A stretch of 64,000 bases of DNA from Lentzea jiangxiensis (GTDB taxonomy: Bacteria; Actinomycetota; Actinomycetes; Mycobacteriales; Pseudonocardiaceae), in contig NZ_FNIX01000002.1 in the NCBI RefSeq assembly GCF_900104175.1, positions 682,001-746,000 of the forward strand, read 5' to 3'. Made by a program: the position numbers and the translations under genes. Under the pieces are notes generated by a model, which was given only the letters and a program-made list of their open reading frames with translations, did no database searches and was not told where the DNA came from. Below, one piece after another: positions 1 to 9,082 of the stretch; the stretch's first letter is position 1, and every line of letters begins with the position of its first letter.

Positions 1-38
1 TCGAGCCGAACTTCCGCTTTGCCGACTGGGGAGAGTGC

Positions 39-677
39 ATGTCCTTCCTGACCGACGCCCTCGAAGGGCTGGCCGGTCTGCCGCAGCCCGCCGTGCTCGC
101 GGTGACGGGTGCGTTGACGCTGGCGGAGTGCACGCTCGGCGTGGGTTTCCTGGCGCCGGGTGAGAGCGCTCTGCTGCTGGCCTCGACGACGGTGACGAGC
201 GTGCCCCGGTTCCTGGTCATGTGGCTCGTGGTCTCGGTGTGCGCGATCGCGGGCGACAGCATCGGCTACCACCTCGGCCGCCGGTTCGGCGACCGGCTGC
301 GGGACAGCAGGCTGGTCCGGAAGGTCGGGCGGCAGCACTGGGACAAGGCGGCGGAGCTGCTGCGCACCCGCGGCGCCTGGGCGGTGTTCGTCGCGCGGTT
401 CATGCCCGTGGTGCGGACGCTGGTCCCCGCGTCGGCGGGTGCGTCCGGAATGGAGTACCGCCGGTTCCTGCCCGCCTCCGTCGCGGGCGCGGTGTGCTGG
501 TCGGCGCTGCACATCGGCATCGGCTCGGCCGCGGGCGCCTCGGCCAAGTACGTCGAATCGGTCTTCAACGGGGCGATGTGGGTGCTGCTGGCCATCGCTG
601 TCGTGATCGGCGCGGTCGTCGTGCTCCGCCGCCGCAGGCAGGCCACCGAGACCAGGGAGCTGGAGGAGGTCGCCTGA
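39..677 (+). CDS. DedA/SNARE-associated (VTT) family membrane protein
   Basis: A 212-residue integral membrane protein of the DedA family, which includes lipid scramblases/flippases that support envelope homeostasis. The early segment carries the family signature, an acidic residue followed by FLAPGE-type turns (GFLAPGESALLL near residue 35-46). A central re-entrant region follows with the paired motif FVARFMPVVRTLVPASAG (about 125-143), whose Arg and Pro residues are conserved in DedA proteins. One more helix and an Arg-rich cytoplasmic tail (LRRRRQ) end it. The start has a GGGGAGAG element 6-10 bases upstream. No operon partner is evident; the next gene starts about 140 bases later. Substrate cannot be told from sequence. 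Confidence 0.93.
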   Translation: MSFLTDALEGLAGLPQPAVLAVTGALTLAECTLGVGFLAPGESALLLASTTVTSVPRFLVMWLVVSVCAIAGDSIGYHLGRRFGDRLRDSRLVRKVGRQHWDKAAELLRTRGAWAVFVARFMPVVRTLVPASAGASGMEYRRFLPASVAGAVCWSALHIGIGSAAGASAKYVESVFNGAMWVLLAIAVVIGAVVVLRRRRQATETRELEEVA

Positions 678-818
678 AGCGGCCGGTCTGGCAGTAACCT
701 TTCGCGGGCGAAGACCACCCGATCCGGGTATTCGCGGCGCGTCGGCTCGTCCGCGGTGGCGTTCGTCGGCAGGCTGCCACGGCACGGCGACCAAGGAACG
801 CGAAGGGATGACGACTCG

Positions 819-1097
819 ATGATCCGGATCGTGCCTGCGAAGGACCAGCAAGTGCGAGTCACGTGGGCGTTGCCCCGGCACGAGCCGCCGGGGCCCGTCA
901 GCGTGGTCGGCGACTTCAACGACTGGACGCCGGGAACGACCGAGCTCCGCCCCCGCTCCAACGGCAAGCGCACCGCGGCGGTCGTCGTGCCGCGAGGCAC
1001 CACCCTGCGGTTCCGCTACCTCGGCCCGGACGGCCACTGGTTCGACGACGAGGACGCGACCACCCACGACGGCCAGGGTGGTCTGATCAGCGTCTGA
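819..1097 (+). CDS. Small CBM48/isoamylase-early-set-like protein
   Basis: A 92-residue protein that is essentially one beta-sandwich of the glycogen-binding/isoamylase N-terminal type. The diagnostic stretch VVGDFNDWTPGTTEL lies near residues 27-41, followed by FRYLGPDGHWFDDEDA, typical of these modules in glycogen-branching and AMPK-beta proteins. No catalytic domain is attached. I chose the ATG at 819 rather than an upstream frame-open ATG at 756 because the family begins shortly before this beta-strand and AAGGGATG lies just upstream. Free-standing CBM48 proteins of this size are common in actinobacteria. A role in glycogen or alpha-glucan binding is inferred, not shown. Confidence 0.8.
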   Translation: MIRIVPAKDQQVRVTWALPRHEPPGPVSVVGDFNDWTPGTTELRPRSNGKRTAAVVVPRGTTLRFRYLGPDGHWFDDEDATTHDGQGGLISV

Positions 1098-1105
1098 AGA
1101 GGCCC

Positions 1106-1945
1106 TCAGCCGACGGACGCGGTCCACGACGCCAGGAGCGGCAGGACGTGCGCGGTGGGGGAGCCGGGTTCCACGGTGTAGACCACCAGCCGCTGGTGGG
1201 GGGCGTGCGGCACGGTGACCGCCTCGATGTGGAACCGCAGGTCTCCCGCCACCGGGTGGACGATCTGCTTGACCTGGGACGTCCGGTCCGCCACGCCCTG
1301 CTCGTCCCACCACCCCGCCACCTGGGGGTTGGCCGCGCGCAGCTCGTCGACGAGCGCGGTGAGCAGCGCGTCCCCGGGGTTGCGGCCGAGTTCCAGGCGC
1401 AGCCCGCCGACCGCCGCCGCGGCGAAGTCCCGCCAGTTCGCGATGCGCTCGCGGGCGGCGGGGTCGGTGAACAGGTAGCGGGGGAACGAGGTGCCCGCCG
1501 GCATGGCGTGGCCGAGCACCTCGGTGAGCAGCGCGTTGCGCGCCAGGACTTCCGCCCGCCTGCCCAGCAGGAGCACGGGAAGGTGGTCGAGGCTCGTCAT
1601 CACGCGCAGCAGGCCCGGTTCCGGTCGCTGGGGCGACGACCACGCGCCCGCGGTCCTGCGCGAGGTGGGGGCGGCGAGGTCGCGCAGGTGCCCGTGCTCG
1701 ACCCCGGTGAGGCGCAGTGCCCTGGCCAGCGCGTCGACCACGTCGTCGGACACGCGCGACTGGCGGCCCTGTTCCAGGCGGCTGTAGTGGTCGGTGCTCA
1801 GGCCCGCGAGCAGCGCGGCCTCCTCCTTGCGCAGACCCGGCACCCGTCGTCGGCCGGGGAACGCCTCGATGCCCGCCTCCGCCGGGGTCAGGCGGTCGCG
1901 GCAGGCGCGGAGGAACTCGCCCAGCGCGGCACGGTCTCGGGTCAC
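1106..1945 (-). CDS. XRE-family transcriptional regulator with MmyB-like ligand domain
   Basis: A 279-residue DNA-binding regulator. Residues 1-75 form a Cro/C1-type helix-turn-helix (LRKEEAALLAGLSTDHYSRL; LEQGRQSRVSDDVVDALA). The C-terminal part is the MmyB-like PAS-type pocket found in a large actinobacterial family (HLPVLLLGRRAEVLARN). GTG start. It is transcribed away from the SDR/oxidoreductase pair starting at 2046, with 100 bases between. Members of this family usually sit divergently beside a short-chain dehydrogenase and control it, so local control of 2046-3541 is the likely job. The ligand is unknown. Confidence 0.9.
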   Translation of the reverse strand: MTRDRAALGEFLRACRDRLTPAEAGIEAFPGRRRVPGLRKEEAALLAGLSTDHYSRLEQGRQSRVSDDVVDALARALRLTGVEHGHLRDLAAPTSRRTAGAWSSPQRPEPGLLRVMTSLDHLPVLLLGRRAEVLARNALLTEVLGHAMPAGTSFPRYLFTDPAARERIANWRDFAAAAVGGLRLELGRNPGDALLTALVDELRAANPQVAGWWDEQGVADRTSQVKQIVHPVAGDLRFHIEAVTVPHAPHQRLVVYTVEPGSPTAHVLPLLASWTASVG

Positions 1946-2045
1946 GCCGCCAGCCTAGGCGCGCGGACGCCGCACAGCCTGGTCATGCCGTGCCCGGGGT
2001 GGACGTGCGCTGGTTGCCGCCCCCTGAAGCGAGTGTGGTGGGGAC

Positions 2046-2540
2046 ATGGCAACACATGCACTCATCACCGGCTCCACGTCCGGGATCGGCGCGGCCACCG
2101 CACGGGCGCCGGCCGCCACCGGCGCCCGCGTGGTGATCACCGGCCGCGACCGGCCCAGGGGTGCCGCGCTGGCGGACGAGCTCGGCGCGGTCTTCCTCCC
2201 GTCCGAGCTCACCGCGCCGCCCGCCGAGCTGCGGGCGTTCGCCGCCCGCACGACCGAGGCGCTCGACGGACGCATCGACCTGCTCGTAAACAACGCGGCC
2301 GTCTGCCCGCCCACCACCACACCCGATCTGTCCGACGACGAGCTGGACGCGACGCTGGCGGTCAACGTCCGGGCGCCGCACGTCCTGGTCGCCGCGACGC
2401 CCGCCCGGCGCCCGGTCACCACCGCCGCGGTCGCCCAGGCGGTCGTCTGGCTCGCCTCCCCGGCGGCGGAGTTCGTCCACGGCACCACCATCGCCGTCGA
2501 CGGTGGCATCGGCGCGACCCGGCTGGAGTGGAACCGATGA
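2046..2540 (+). pseudogene. Short-chain dehydrogenase with internal deletion of catalytic core
   Basis: The first ~115 residues are a normal SDR start: TGSTSGIG cofactor loop, then NNAAV and the NVRAPHVLVAA helix. The last ~45 residues are a normal SDR end (VAQAVVWLASPAAEFVHGTTIAVDGG). Between them, the segment that should carry the catalytic Ser and the YxxxK motif is missing; the frame runs straight from LVAATPARRPVTTAA. At 164 residues it is about 85 short of the usual ~250. The frame is intact, so a stable protein could be made, but it cannot be a working dehydrogenase by the known mechanism. Its stop overlaps the start of the next gene by ATGA. Confidence 0.8.
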
Positions 2541-3541
2541 CCGCGCTGCGGTGGGTGCTGCCCCCGGACGCCGTCTCCGCCGACGCGTTGCGGCTCCACG
2601 AGGTTCCGCTGCGGCAGCCCGGACCGGGTGAGGTGCGCGTGCGAGTGCACGCCGTGTCCCTCAACGGCCGCGACCAGATGGTGCTGCGCGGACCGTTCGG
2701 CCGGATCCCCGGCCGTGAGCTCGTGCCGCTCTCCGACGTCGCGGGAGTCGTCGACGCGGTGGGCGACGGCGTCGCGGAGTTCGAGGTGGGCGCGGCCGTG
2801 ACCAACCTGCACTGGCAAGACGCCCCCGTCCCCACCCCGCCGCTGGGACTCGGCGCCCTGGACGCTCCCGGAGTCCTCGCCTCGCACGTCGTCCTGCCGG
2901 TGAACCAGGTGGTGCGGGCTCCCGCGCACCTCGGGCACGTCGAGTCGGCGACACTGCCCTGCGCCGGCGTCACGGCGTGGAACGCCCTGTTCGGCGGCCG
3001 TGAGGTGGCGGCGGGGGAGAAGGTCGCCTCGCTGGGCACGGGTGGTGTCGCGCTGTACGCGATGCAGCTCGCGAAAGCCGCAGGCGCCGACTACTTCGGG
3101 GTCGTGCGCCGAGCGTCAGCGGAGCGGCGGCTGCGCGACGCGGGAGCGGCCGAGGTCGTGAACAGCGCGGACTTCCCGCAGTGGGGCGCGAGGCTGCGCG
3201 AGATCACCGGAGGCGTCCGCAACGTCGTCGACACCGTCGGCACGGCCACGATCACCGACTCGCTCACCGCGCTCGCTAGGCAGGGCGAAGTCGCCCTGGT
3301 CGGCCTGTTCGCCCGCGAACCGCTGCCGCTCGACCCCATGCTCCTGTTCGGCTCGGGAGGGTCGCTGCGCGGCGTGGCCGTCGGCACCGCGGCGCAGCAC
3401 CGGGAGCTGATCGCGTTCATGGAACGGCACGACCTCCGCCCGGTCGTGGACAGCGTCCACGAGTTCGGTGACGCGCGAGAGGCGTTCGCGCATCACCAAC
3501 GCGGGGGTGTGGTCGGCAAGGTCGTCATCACGGTGCCGTGA
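2537..3541 (+). CDS. Zinc-independent MDR oxidoreductase (NAD(P)-dependent alcohol dehydrogenase-like)
   Basis: A 334-residue medium-chain dehydrogenase/reductase. An N-terminal GroES-like domain (PGPGEVRVRVHAVSLNGRD, residues ~28-47) precedes a Rossmann domain (KVASLGTGGVALYAMQLAK, ~160-178) and a C-terminal VHEFGDAREAFAHHQRGGVVGKVVI typical of the family tail (about 305-330). The Cys/His ligands of the structural and catalytic zincs are absent, as in quinone-reductase-type members. The ATG lies inside the stop of the truncated SDR (ATGA), so the pair was probably one operon under the XRE regulator at 1106. NADPH use and substrate are not determinable. Confidence 0.88.
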   Translation: MTALRWVLPPDAVSADALRLHEVPLRQPGPGEVRVRVHAVSLNGRDQMVLRGPFGRIPGRELVPLSDVAGVVDAVGDGVAEFEVGAAVTNLHWQDAPVPTPPLGLGALDAPGVLASHVVLPVNQVVRAPAHLGHVESATLPCAGVTAWNALFGGREVAAGEKVASLGTGGVALYAMQLAKAAGADYFGVVRRASAERRLRDAGAAEVVNSADFPQWGARLREITGGVRNVVDTVGTATITDSLTALARQGEVALVGLFAREPLPLDPMLLFGSGGSLRGVAVGTAAQHRELIAFMERHDLRPVVDSVHEFGDAREAFAHHQRGGVVGKVVITVP

Positions 3542-3752
3542 CCGCGACCTCGGCGGATCGCAGCAGCCGGGAGTCGCGGGGCGTCTGCCGATCAGCGTCC
3601 CCAATGCGACGTGCCCAGACGTGACGACCTGGACCGCGTCAGGCTCACCCCCCCCCGGCGCACCGCCGCCGAGGACCGCGACGAATGAGCCGGCACACCG
3701 TGGCACGAGCACGTGCCGGCCCGGCTCGAAGCCGCACCGACCAGGCGATCGA

Positions 3753-5765
3753 TCAGTCCACGGGATCGGTGAACGTCAGCGCGAGGTCGGCGTCGACGAC
3801 GGTCACGAGGACGTGGTGCCCGGCGCGCAGATCGCCCGCGAGCAGCGCGCGGGACAACCGGCGGTCGAGCTCCTTGGCGATCGTGCGGCGCAGCGGCCGG
3901 GCTCCGTACTCCGGCGCGTAGCCGCGGGCCGCGAGCCAGTCGACTGCCTGGTCGTCCACCTCCAGCGTGATGCCCTGCTCGCGCAGCCGGTGGCGGGTGC
4001 GCTCGAGCAGCAGCGCGGTGATCTGGCGCAGCTGGCCGGGGTCGAGGCCGCGGAACAGGATGATCTCGTCCAGGCGGTTGAGGAACTCCGGCCGGAAGCA
4101 CCGGCGGACCGCGGCCATCAGCGGCCCGCGCACCTGGTCCACCTCGACCCCCGAGGCGCCCGCGGTGAGCAGCTGGTCGGCGCCGATGTTGCTGGTCATG
4201 ATGATCACGGTGTTGGCGAAGCCGGCGGTGCGCCCCTGACCGTCGGTGAGCCTTCCCGCGTCGAGCACCTGCAGCAGGGTGTTGAAGACGTCCGGGTGCG
4301 CCTTCTCGATCTCGTCGAGCAGCAGGACCGAGTACGGCGCGCGCCTGACCGCCTCGGTGAGCTGGCCCGCGTCCTCGTAGCCCACGTAGCCCGGTGGTGC
4401 GCCGATCAGCCGGGAGACCGCGTGCTGCTGCCCGAACTCGCTCATGTCGAACCGGATCAGCCGGTCCTGCGACCCGAAGAGCGCCTCCGCCAGCGCCCGC
4501 GCGACCTCCGTCTTGCCCACGCCGGTCGGGCCGAGGAACAGGAACGAGCCGACGGGCCGTTGCGGGTGCTTGAGACCGGCCCGCCCCTGGCGGACCGCGT
4601 CGGCCACCGCCTCGACCGCCTCCTCCTGTCCGACGATCCGCTGGTGCAGCAGGTCCTCCAGGTGCAGCAACCGGTGTCGTTCGGCCTCGGTGAGCTGGGC
4701 GACTGGGATGCCCGTGCTGCGCGAGACGACCTCGGCGACGTCGTTGGACCCGACCTCGGGCGCGTCGGCCAGCGCGGCGCGGGCGGCTTCCAGGTCCGCC
4801 ACGGCGCGGCGCAGCTCGTCGTCGAGGAACGGCACCTCCTCGGCCGGTGCGGTGTCCCTCTCCCGCTTCAGGCGGTGCACGCGCTGTTCGAGCTGCGCCG
4901 GGTCCGGGGGCATCGGGGCCTTCTCCCGCAACCGGACGCGCGCGCCCGCGCGGTCCACCAGGTCGACCGCCTTGTCGGGCAGGAACCGGTCGGTGACGTA
5001 GCGGGCCGACAGCTCGACGGCCGACACGATCGCCTCGTCGGTGATCCGCACCCCGTGGTGCGCCTCGTAGCGGGCGCGCAGGCCGCGGAGGATGGCGATC
5101 GCCTCGCCGGGCGACGGTTCGGCGACGAGGACCGGCTGGAACCGCCGTTCGAACGCGGCGTCCTTCGCGATGTGGCGGCGGTACTCCTCGGCCGTGGTGG
5201 CCCCGATCACCTGCAGCCGTCCGCTCGTGAGCACCGGTTTGAGCATGTTCGCGGCGTCCATCGGCGCGTCTTCGGCACTACCGGCCCCCACGACCGTGTG
5301 CAGCTCGTCGATGAACAGGACCACCATCCGGTTGGACGCCGCCACCTCTTCGATCACGCCTTCGAGCCGTTCCTCGAACTCGCCCCGGTACTTCGCCCCG
5401 GCCACCATGCCCGCCAGGTCGAGGGAGATCAGCCGGCGGTCCCGGAGCGTGGCGGGCACGTCGCCACCGGCGATCCGCGCCGCGATGCCCTCGACGATGG
5501 CGGTCTTGCCGACTCCCGGGTCACCGATCAGGACGGGGTTGTTCTTGGTGCGCCGCGACAGCACCTCGAGCACCTCGTCGACGACGTCGTCCCGGCCGAT
5601 CACCGGGTCGAGCAGGCCGTCGCGCGCCGCCGCGGTGAGATCACGGCCGTAGTGGTCCGTGCGCCTGGTCGCGGACGGCGGCTGGCCCAGCCCGCCGAAC
5701 AGCTTCCCGACGACGTCCTCCCACGAGTTGGACCCGAAGCCGAACACCCAGTCGTCACCGCGCAC
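3753..5765 (-). CDS. Clp/Hsp100 AAA+ ATPase lacking the N-terminal repeat domain
   Basis: A two-ring AAA+ unfoldase of about 670 residues. Ring 1 has Walker [10 protein letters not shown] (~81-89) and Walker B LFIDELHT. Ring 2 has GPTGVGKTE (~412-420), [15 protein letters not shown] and the C-terminal GARPLRR sensor-2 motif. The linker ([10 protein letters not shown]...) is short, ClpA/ClpC-sized rather than the long ClpB coiled coil, and the usual duplicated N-domain is replaced by ~35 Gly/Phe-rich residues. I prefer the GTG at 5765, which has GGAGG at good spacing; an ATG 54 bases upstream has no good site. No clpP or HAIR/CIRCE-type repeat is seen nearby. Disaggregase or protease adaptor role is undecided. 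Confidence 0.88.
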   Translation of the reverse strand: MRGDDWVFGFGSNSWEDVVGKLFGGLGQPPSATRRTDHYGRDLTAAARDGLLDPVIGRDDVVDEVLEVLSRRTKNNPVLIGDPGVGKTAIVEGIAARIAGGDVPATLRDRRLISLDLAGMVAGAKYRGEFEERLEGVIEEVAASNRMVVLFIDELHTVVGAGSAEDAPMDAANMLKPVLTSGRLQVIGATTAEEYRRHIAKDAAFERRFQPVLVAEPSPGEAIAILRGLRARYEAHHGVRITDEAIVSAVELSARYVTDRFLPDKAVDLVDRAGARVRLREKAPMPPDPAQLEQRVHRLKRERDTAPAEEVPFLDDELRRAVADLEAARAALADAPEVGSNDVAEVVSRSTGIPVAQLTEAERHRLLHLEDLLHQRIVGQEEAVEAVADAVRQGRAGLKHPQRPVGSFLFLGPTGVGKTEVARALAEALFGSQDRLIRFDMSEFGQQHAVSRLIGAPPGYVGYEDAGQLTEAVRRAPYSVLLLDEIEKAHPDVFNTLLQVLDAGRLTDGQGRTAGFANTVIIMTSNIGADQLLTAGASGVEVDQVRGPLMAAVRRCFRPEFLNRLDEIILFRGLDPGQLRQITALLLERTRHRLREQGITLEVDDQAVDWLAARGYAPEYGARPLRRTIAKELDRRLSRALLAGDLRAGHHVLVTVVDADLALTFTDPVD

Positions 5766-6040
5766 GGCCCGCCACCTCCACCCGATCGAGGGACTTCCTT
5801 TCTCGATCCTGCTCTGCATGCGCGGTGAGCACAGATCAGTCGTGCGGGACTGTCACGGTCGGCCGCACCGCCCGCCGGGGCCGTGACCTCGGTGGACACT
5901 CCGCGACGCCGGTCTGTTGTCACCTGCTGTAGCAGGGCGCTCACCAGCGGCTATGTGACCATCAACACTGGACCGTGACGTTCTCGTGCTCATTTCGTAA
6001 TGTGGCGGGCCGTGTGAGCATGCCCTGTCCCCAACGCAAG

Positions 6041-6733
6041 GTGTCTGAATTGCCGGGCCGACATAGAACGCAAGGCACACCCAACCGAAAGCTGCCCATC
6101 GCGGTGGCCGCCACCCTCACCGCGGGTCTCGTCGCGACCTTCTGGGTCGTCCGCGATTCCGGTCAGCCGGTCGACCCCACCGGAGCCGCCGCCCTCCTGA
6201 CGGCGCCGTCGACGTCCGTGAGCCAGAGCCAGTCGCCTGTCACGTCGACCACCGCGTCGTCCCCGTCGTCCCCGTCGTCCTCGCCGGCTCCGGTGACCAC
6301 CACGCCGCCTCCGGTGACCACGACCACGCCGGAGACGACCACGCCGCCACCTCCACCGCCTCCACCCCCTCCGCCGCCCTGCCCGACCACGCTGAACGGC
6401 GTGAAGCCGCACGTGGCCCAGGTGGGACACCACGTCGGGGGCAAGTTCGGCGTCGAGGACATCGGTGGCGCCGCCGGCAGGGCCGGCGGCGGTGACCACC
6501 CCACCGGTCTGGCACTGGACTTCATGGTCGACACGGCCACCGGCAACTCGGTGGCCGAGTACGTGCTGGCCAACCGCAAGGCGTTCGGCGTCACCTACGT
6601 GATCTGGCGCCAGCGCTACAACGACGGCAGTGGCTGGTCGGTGATGGAGGACCGGGGAAGCCCCACGGCCAACCACATGGACCACGTGCACGTGTCGTTC
6701 CAGGCGAACGCGACCGTCAAGGTCACCTGCTGA
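6041..6733 (+). CDS. Membrane-anchored or secreted M15-like D,D-peptidase-fold protein
   Basis: The N-terminus is basic, followed by one hydrophobic segment (IAVAATLTAGLVATFWVV). A Ser/Thr/Pro linker ends in a run of twelve prolines (about 6344-6379) that would span the cell wall. The C-terminal ~110 residues carry the M15/VanY zinc-site pattern: DHPTGLALDFMV (His-x6-Asp) and, near the end, MDHVHVSF (His-x-His). This domain is widespread in actinobacterial secreted proteins, often at the end of larger cell-wall proteins. The start is uncertain: GTG 6041 (MSELPGRH...) is my choice, with GTG 5975, ATG 6020 and TTG 6050 in frame. Peptidoglycan as target is inference. Confidence 0.8.
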   Translation: MSELPGRHRTQGTPNRKLPIAVAATLTAGLVATFWVVRDSGQPVDPTGAAALLTAPSTSVSQSQSPVTSTTASSPSSPSSSPAPVTTTPPPVTTTTPETTTPPPPPPPPPPPPCPTTLNGVKPHVAQVGHHVGGKFGVEDIGGAAGRAGGGDHPTGLALDFMVDTATGNSVAEYVLANRKAFGVTYVIWRQRYNDGSGWSVMEDRGSPTANHMDHVHVSFQANATVKVTC

Positions 6734-7943
6734 TCCCGCCGCAGTCGCCTGCGCTGTCCTGTGTGGACTGAACTCGTGGGACCCGCAGTGACCGGAAGGT
6801 CTTGCGGATCTCGCCGGTGAGGACCTCCGGTTGCTCGAGCGCGGCGAAGTGGCCGCCCCGCTCGAGCCGGGCGTGGTGCAGCACCGTCTCGTAACGCCGC
6901 TCGACCCAGCGCCGCGACGCCTGCACCGCCTCGCCGGGGAAGATGCTGAAACCGGCGGGAACGGGGTTCGGCGGCGGGGAGCCGGCCGCCGCGCCGCCCC
7001 AGCCCTCCTCCCAGTACAGCCGTGCGGAGGACGCCGCGGCGTTGGGCAGCCAGTAGAGCATCACGTCGTCGAGGATCTCGTCGCGGTCGATGACGTCCTC
7101 GGGGTTGCCGTCGCTGTCGGTGACGTCCTCGAAGAGCGTGTAGATCCAGGCGGCGAGGCCGGCCGGTGAGTCCGCGAGCGAATAGCCGATCGTCTGCGGC
7201 CGGGTCGCCTGTTCCTGGGCGTACGCGCTCTGACTGCTCTGGTAGCGCTGGGCGCGGGCGATCATCCGCTGCTCTTCGTCGGTGGCCTCGGCGATCTCCT
7301 GCGCGGTCGGGAACACCAGCGGCAGGTTGAAGTGCGCGCCCAGGCACCGCTCCGGCGCCTTGCGGGTGATCTGCTCGACGACGGCCGCGCCCCAGTCGCC
7401 ACCCTGCGCGAACCAGGTGCCGTAGCCCAGGCGCCGCATGAGGGTGATCCACGCATCGGCGATGCGCGAGGTGTTCCAGCCGGTGGTGGTCGGCTTGCCG
7501 GAGAAGCCGAAGCCCGGCATCGAGGGGATCACCACGTGGAACGCGTCGCGGGCGTCGCCGCCGTGCGCGACCGGATCTGTCAGCGGTCCCACGAGGCGGC
7601 GGAACTCCAGGACCGAGCCGGGCCAGCCGTGGCAGAGCAGCAGCGGCACGGCATCGGGCTCGGGTGACCTGACGTGCAGGAAGTGGATGTCGACGCCGTC
7701 GATGGCGGTGCGGGACGAGCCGAGGTCGTTGATGTCCCGCTCGGCGCGCCGCCAGTCGTAGCCGGTGGCCCAGTGCTCGCACAGGGCGCGGAGGCGGTCC
7801 AGTCGCGGCCCTTGACTGCCGTCCTGGACCGTTTCCCGGTCCGGCCACCGGGTGTCGCCCAGTCGGCGCCGCAGGTCCTGCAGAGCAGCTTCGGGCACGG
7901 CGATCGGGAACGGTTCGACCGCGTCGGCGGGTGCGAAGGGCAC
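6723..7943 (-). CDS. Epoxide hydrolase (EHN-type alpha/beta hydrolase)
   Basis: About 406 residues. The N-terminal EHN segment (PFPIAVPEAALQDLRRRL, TRWPD) is followed by the alpha/beta-hydrolase core with HGWPGS (oxyanion/HGxP motif), the nucleophile Asp in QGGDWGAAV and the C-terminal catalytic His in RGGHFAALEQPE. This matches microsomal-type bacterial epoxide hydrolases, which open epoxides to diols via a covalent Asp ester. GTG 7943 has GGAG 8 bases upstream; longer reading upstream lacks family similarity. The 3' end overlaps the 3' end of the gene at 6041 by 11 bases, tail to tail. It is divergent from the TetR at 8047 with an inverted repeat between them. Confidence 0.9.
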   Translation of the reverse strand: MPFAPADAVEPFPIAVPEAALQDLRRRLGDTRWPDRETVQDGSQGPRLDRLRALCEHWATGYDWRRAERDINDLGSSRTAIDGVDIHFLHVRSPEPDAVPLLLCHGWPGSVLEFRRLVGPLTDPVAHGGDARDAFHVVIPSMPGFGFSGKPTTTGWNTSRIADAWITLMRRLGYGTWFAQGGDWGAAVVEQITRKAPERCLGAHFNLPLVFPTAQEIAEATDEEQRMIARAQRYQSSQSAYAQEQATRPQTIGYSLADSPAGLAAWIYTLFEDVTDSDGNPEDVIDRDEILDDVMLYWLPNAAASSARLYWEEGWGGAAAGSPPPNPVPAGFSIFPGEAVQASRRWVERRYETVLHHARLERGGHFAALEQPEVLTGEIRKTFRSLRVPRVQSTQDSAGDCGGISR

Positions 7944-7990
7944 GGGTGCTCCAAGGCTGGGGGAGAACTGGACGGCACGATCGTAGGCAT

Positions 7991-8030
7991 AAGTGGAAGA
8001 AATCTTCAACTTGGAATTTGTCTTCCGCTT
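7991..8030. promoter_or_regulatory. Candidate TetR operator, imperfect inverted repeat
   Basis: Arms aagtggaagaaatctt (7991-8006) and aatttgtcttccgctt (8015-8030) are inverted copies with three mismatches. They lie in the 103-base gap between the divergent epoxide hydrolase and TetR genes. The AT-rich sequence stands out from its GC-rich surroundings. Placement fits an operator controlling both directions; binding is inferred. Confidence 0.6.
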
Positions 8031-8046
8031 CTCTAGGGTCGGGTAG

Positions 8047-8679
8047 GTGACCGAAGCACCCCCTCCTCTGCGCCGGGACGCCGAGCGCAACCGCCAGTTG
8101 TTGTTGCGCACCGCGTACGAGCTCATGGCCTCGCAAGGGCTGGACGTCTCGTACGAGGACATCGCCCGTGCCGCCGGCACCGGGATGGGCACGATGTACC
8201 GCCGGTTCCCGCAGCGGCAAGACCTGCTGAACGCCCTGTTCAGCGAGCACGTCGACATGGTGACCGACCTCGCCGAGCAGGCCTCCCGCTACGACGACGC
8301 GTGGGCCGGGCTCACCTGGTTCCTCGAACGTCAGCTGGAGGTCGAGGCGCGCAGCAGGGGACTGGGGGAGCTGCTGCGAGGCCGAAGTCAGGCCATCGAA
8401 CTGGTGCGACGGGCGCACGACCGGATGACCCCGCTCGTCGCCGGGCTCGTCGACCGCGCCGTCCGGGCGGGCCAGCTGCCGCCTGGGGCGACGCCCGCCG
8501 ACTTCGCCGCGGTGCACGTGATGGTGGGCAGCGTCATGGACGTCTCCCGCCAGAACGCCCCGTGGCTGTGGCGCCGCGCGCTGAGGATCGCCCTCGCGGG
8601 CCTGCGCCACGCCGACCTCTCCGGCGAGCAGCCGGACGAGACGGTCATCGACCACCTCTACAACGACCAGGCGAAGTGA
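8047..8679 (+). CDS. TetR-family transcriptional regulator
   Basis: A 210-residue TetR protein. The N-terminal helix-turn-helix (VSYEDIARAAGTGMGTMYRRFPQRQDLL, about residues 38-65) is textbook. The C-terminal half is the helical ligand-binding domain, with a WLWRRALRIALAGLR helix near the end. GTG start. It is followed 9 bases later by the PPOX gene at 8689, so the two are probably co-transcribed, and it is divergent from an epoxide hydrolase. The likely role is repression of the hydrolase and itself through the 7991-8030 repeat. Confidence 0.93.
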   Translation: MTEAPPPLRRDAERNRQLLLRTAYELMASQGLDVSYEDIARAAGTGMGTMYRRFPQRQDLLNALFSEHVDMVTDLAEQASRYDDAWAGLTWFLERQLEVEARSRGLGELLRGRSQAIELVRRAHDRMTPLVAGLVDRAVRAGQLPPGATPADFAAVHVMVGSVMDVSRQNAPWLWRRALRIALAGLRHADLSGEQPDETVIDHLYNDQAK

Positions 8680-8688
8680 GACCAGCAC

Positions 8689-9081
8689 ATGACGGCTCTG
8701 CCCGATGATCTGATCGGCGTCCTCAACGACAGGGCGATCTGCTTCGTGACCACGCTCATGCCGGACGGATCGCCGCAGATCTCCCAGACCTGGGCGGGCA
8801 CGGACGGCGTGCACGTCCTCATCAACACCGTCGACACCCACCGGAAGACCCGCAACGTGCGGCGTGATCCGCGGGTCGCCCTCGGCATCGCCGACCCCGC
8901 GGCGCCCTCGCGGTACTGGGCCCTGCGCGGCAGCGTCGTGGACGTCACCGAGGCCGGCGCCCGGGAGCACGTCGACGAACTGTCCGAGAAGTACCTCGGC
9001 CGGCCCTACCCCGGTTTCGGCGGCAGTGGGCAGCGGCGCGTCGTGCTCACGGTCAAGGTCGACCGGATGCACACGCCCTGA
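8689..9081 (+). CDS. PPOX-class F420-dependent oxidoreductase (split-barrel fold)
   Basis: A 130-residue flavin/deazaflavin-binding split beta-barrel protein. Family marks are AICFVTTLMPDGSPQISQTWAG near the N-terminus, the THRKTRNVRRDPRVAL cofactor-phosphate region, then a WALRGSVVDVTE strand. These match the actinobacterial PPOX-type F420-dependent reductases rather than FMN pyridoxamine oxidases. It follows the TetR gene by 9 bases and ends just before a hairpin terminator. With the epoxide hydrolase opposite, a small xenobiotic/redox detoxification unit is plausible but inferred. Confidence 0.88.
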   Translation: MTALPDDLIGVLNDRAICFVTTLMPDGSPQISQTWAGTDGVHVLINTVDTHRKTRNVRRDPRVALGIADPAAPSRYWALRGSVVDVTEAGAREHVDELSEKYLGRPYPGFGGSGQRRVVLTVKVDRMHTP

Positions 9082-9082
9082 C

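Noticed and set aside
3640-3660. C-rich run resembling 6C-type small RNA
   Set aside because: A single C-run without the two flanking stems expected of that RNA class.
863-5828. Very long open frames antisense to or overlapping the oxidoreductase and Clp genes
   Set aside because: They are Arg/Gly/Pro-rich by-products of strong third-position G/C in the true genes and match no family.
6344-6379. Polyproline run as a simple repeat artefact
   Set aside because: It lies in frame between the membrane anchor and the M15-like domain and is a typical cell-wall-spanning linker.
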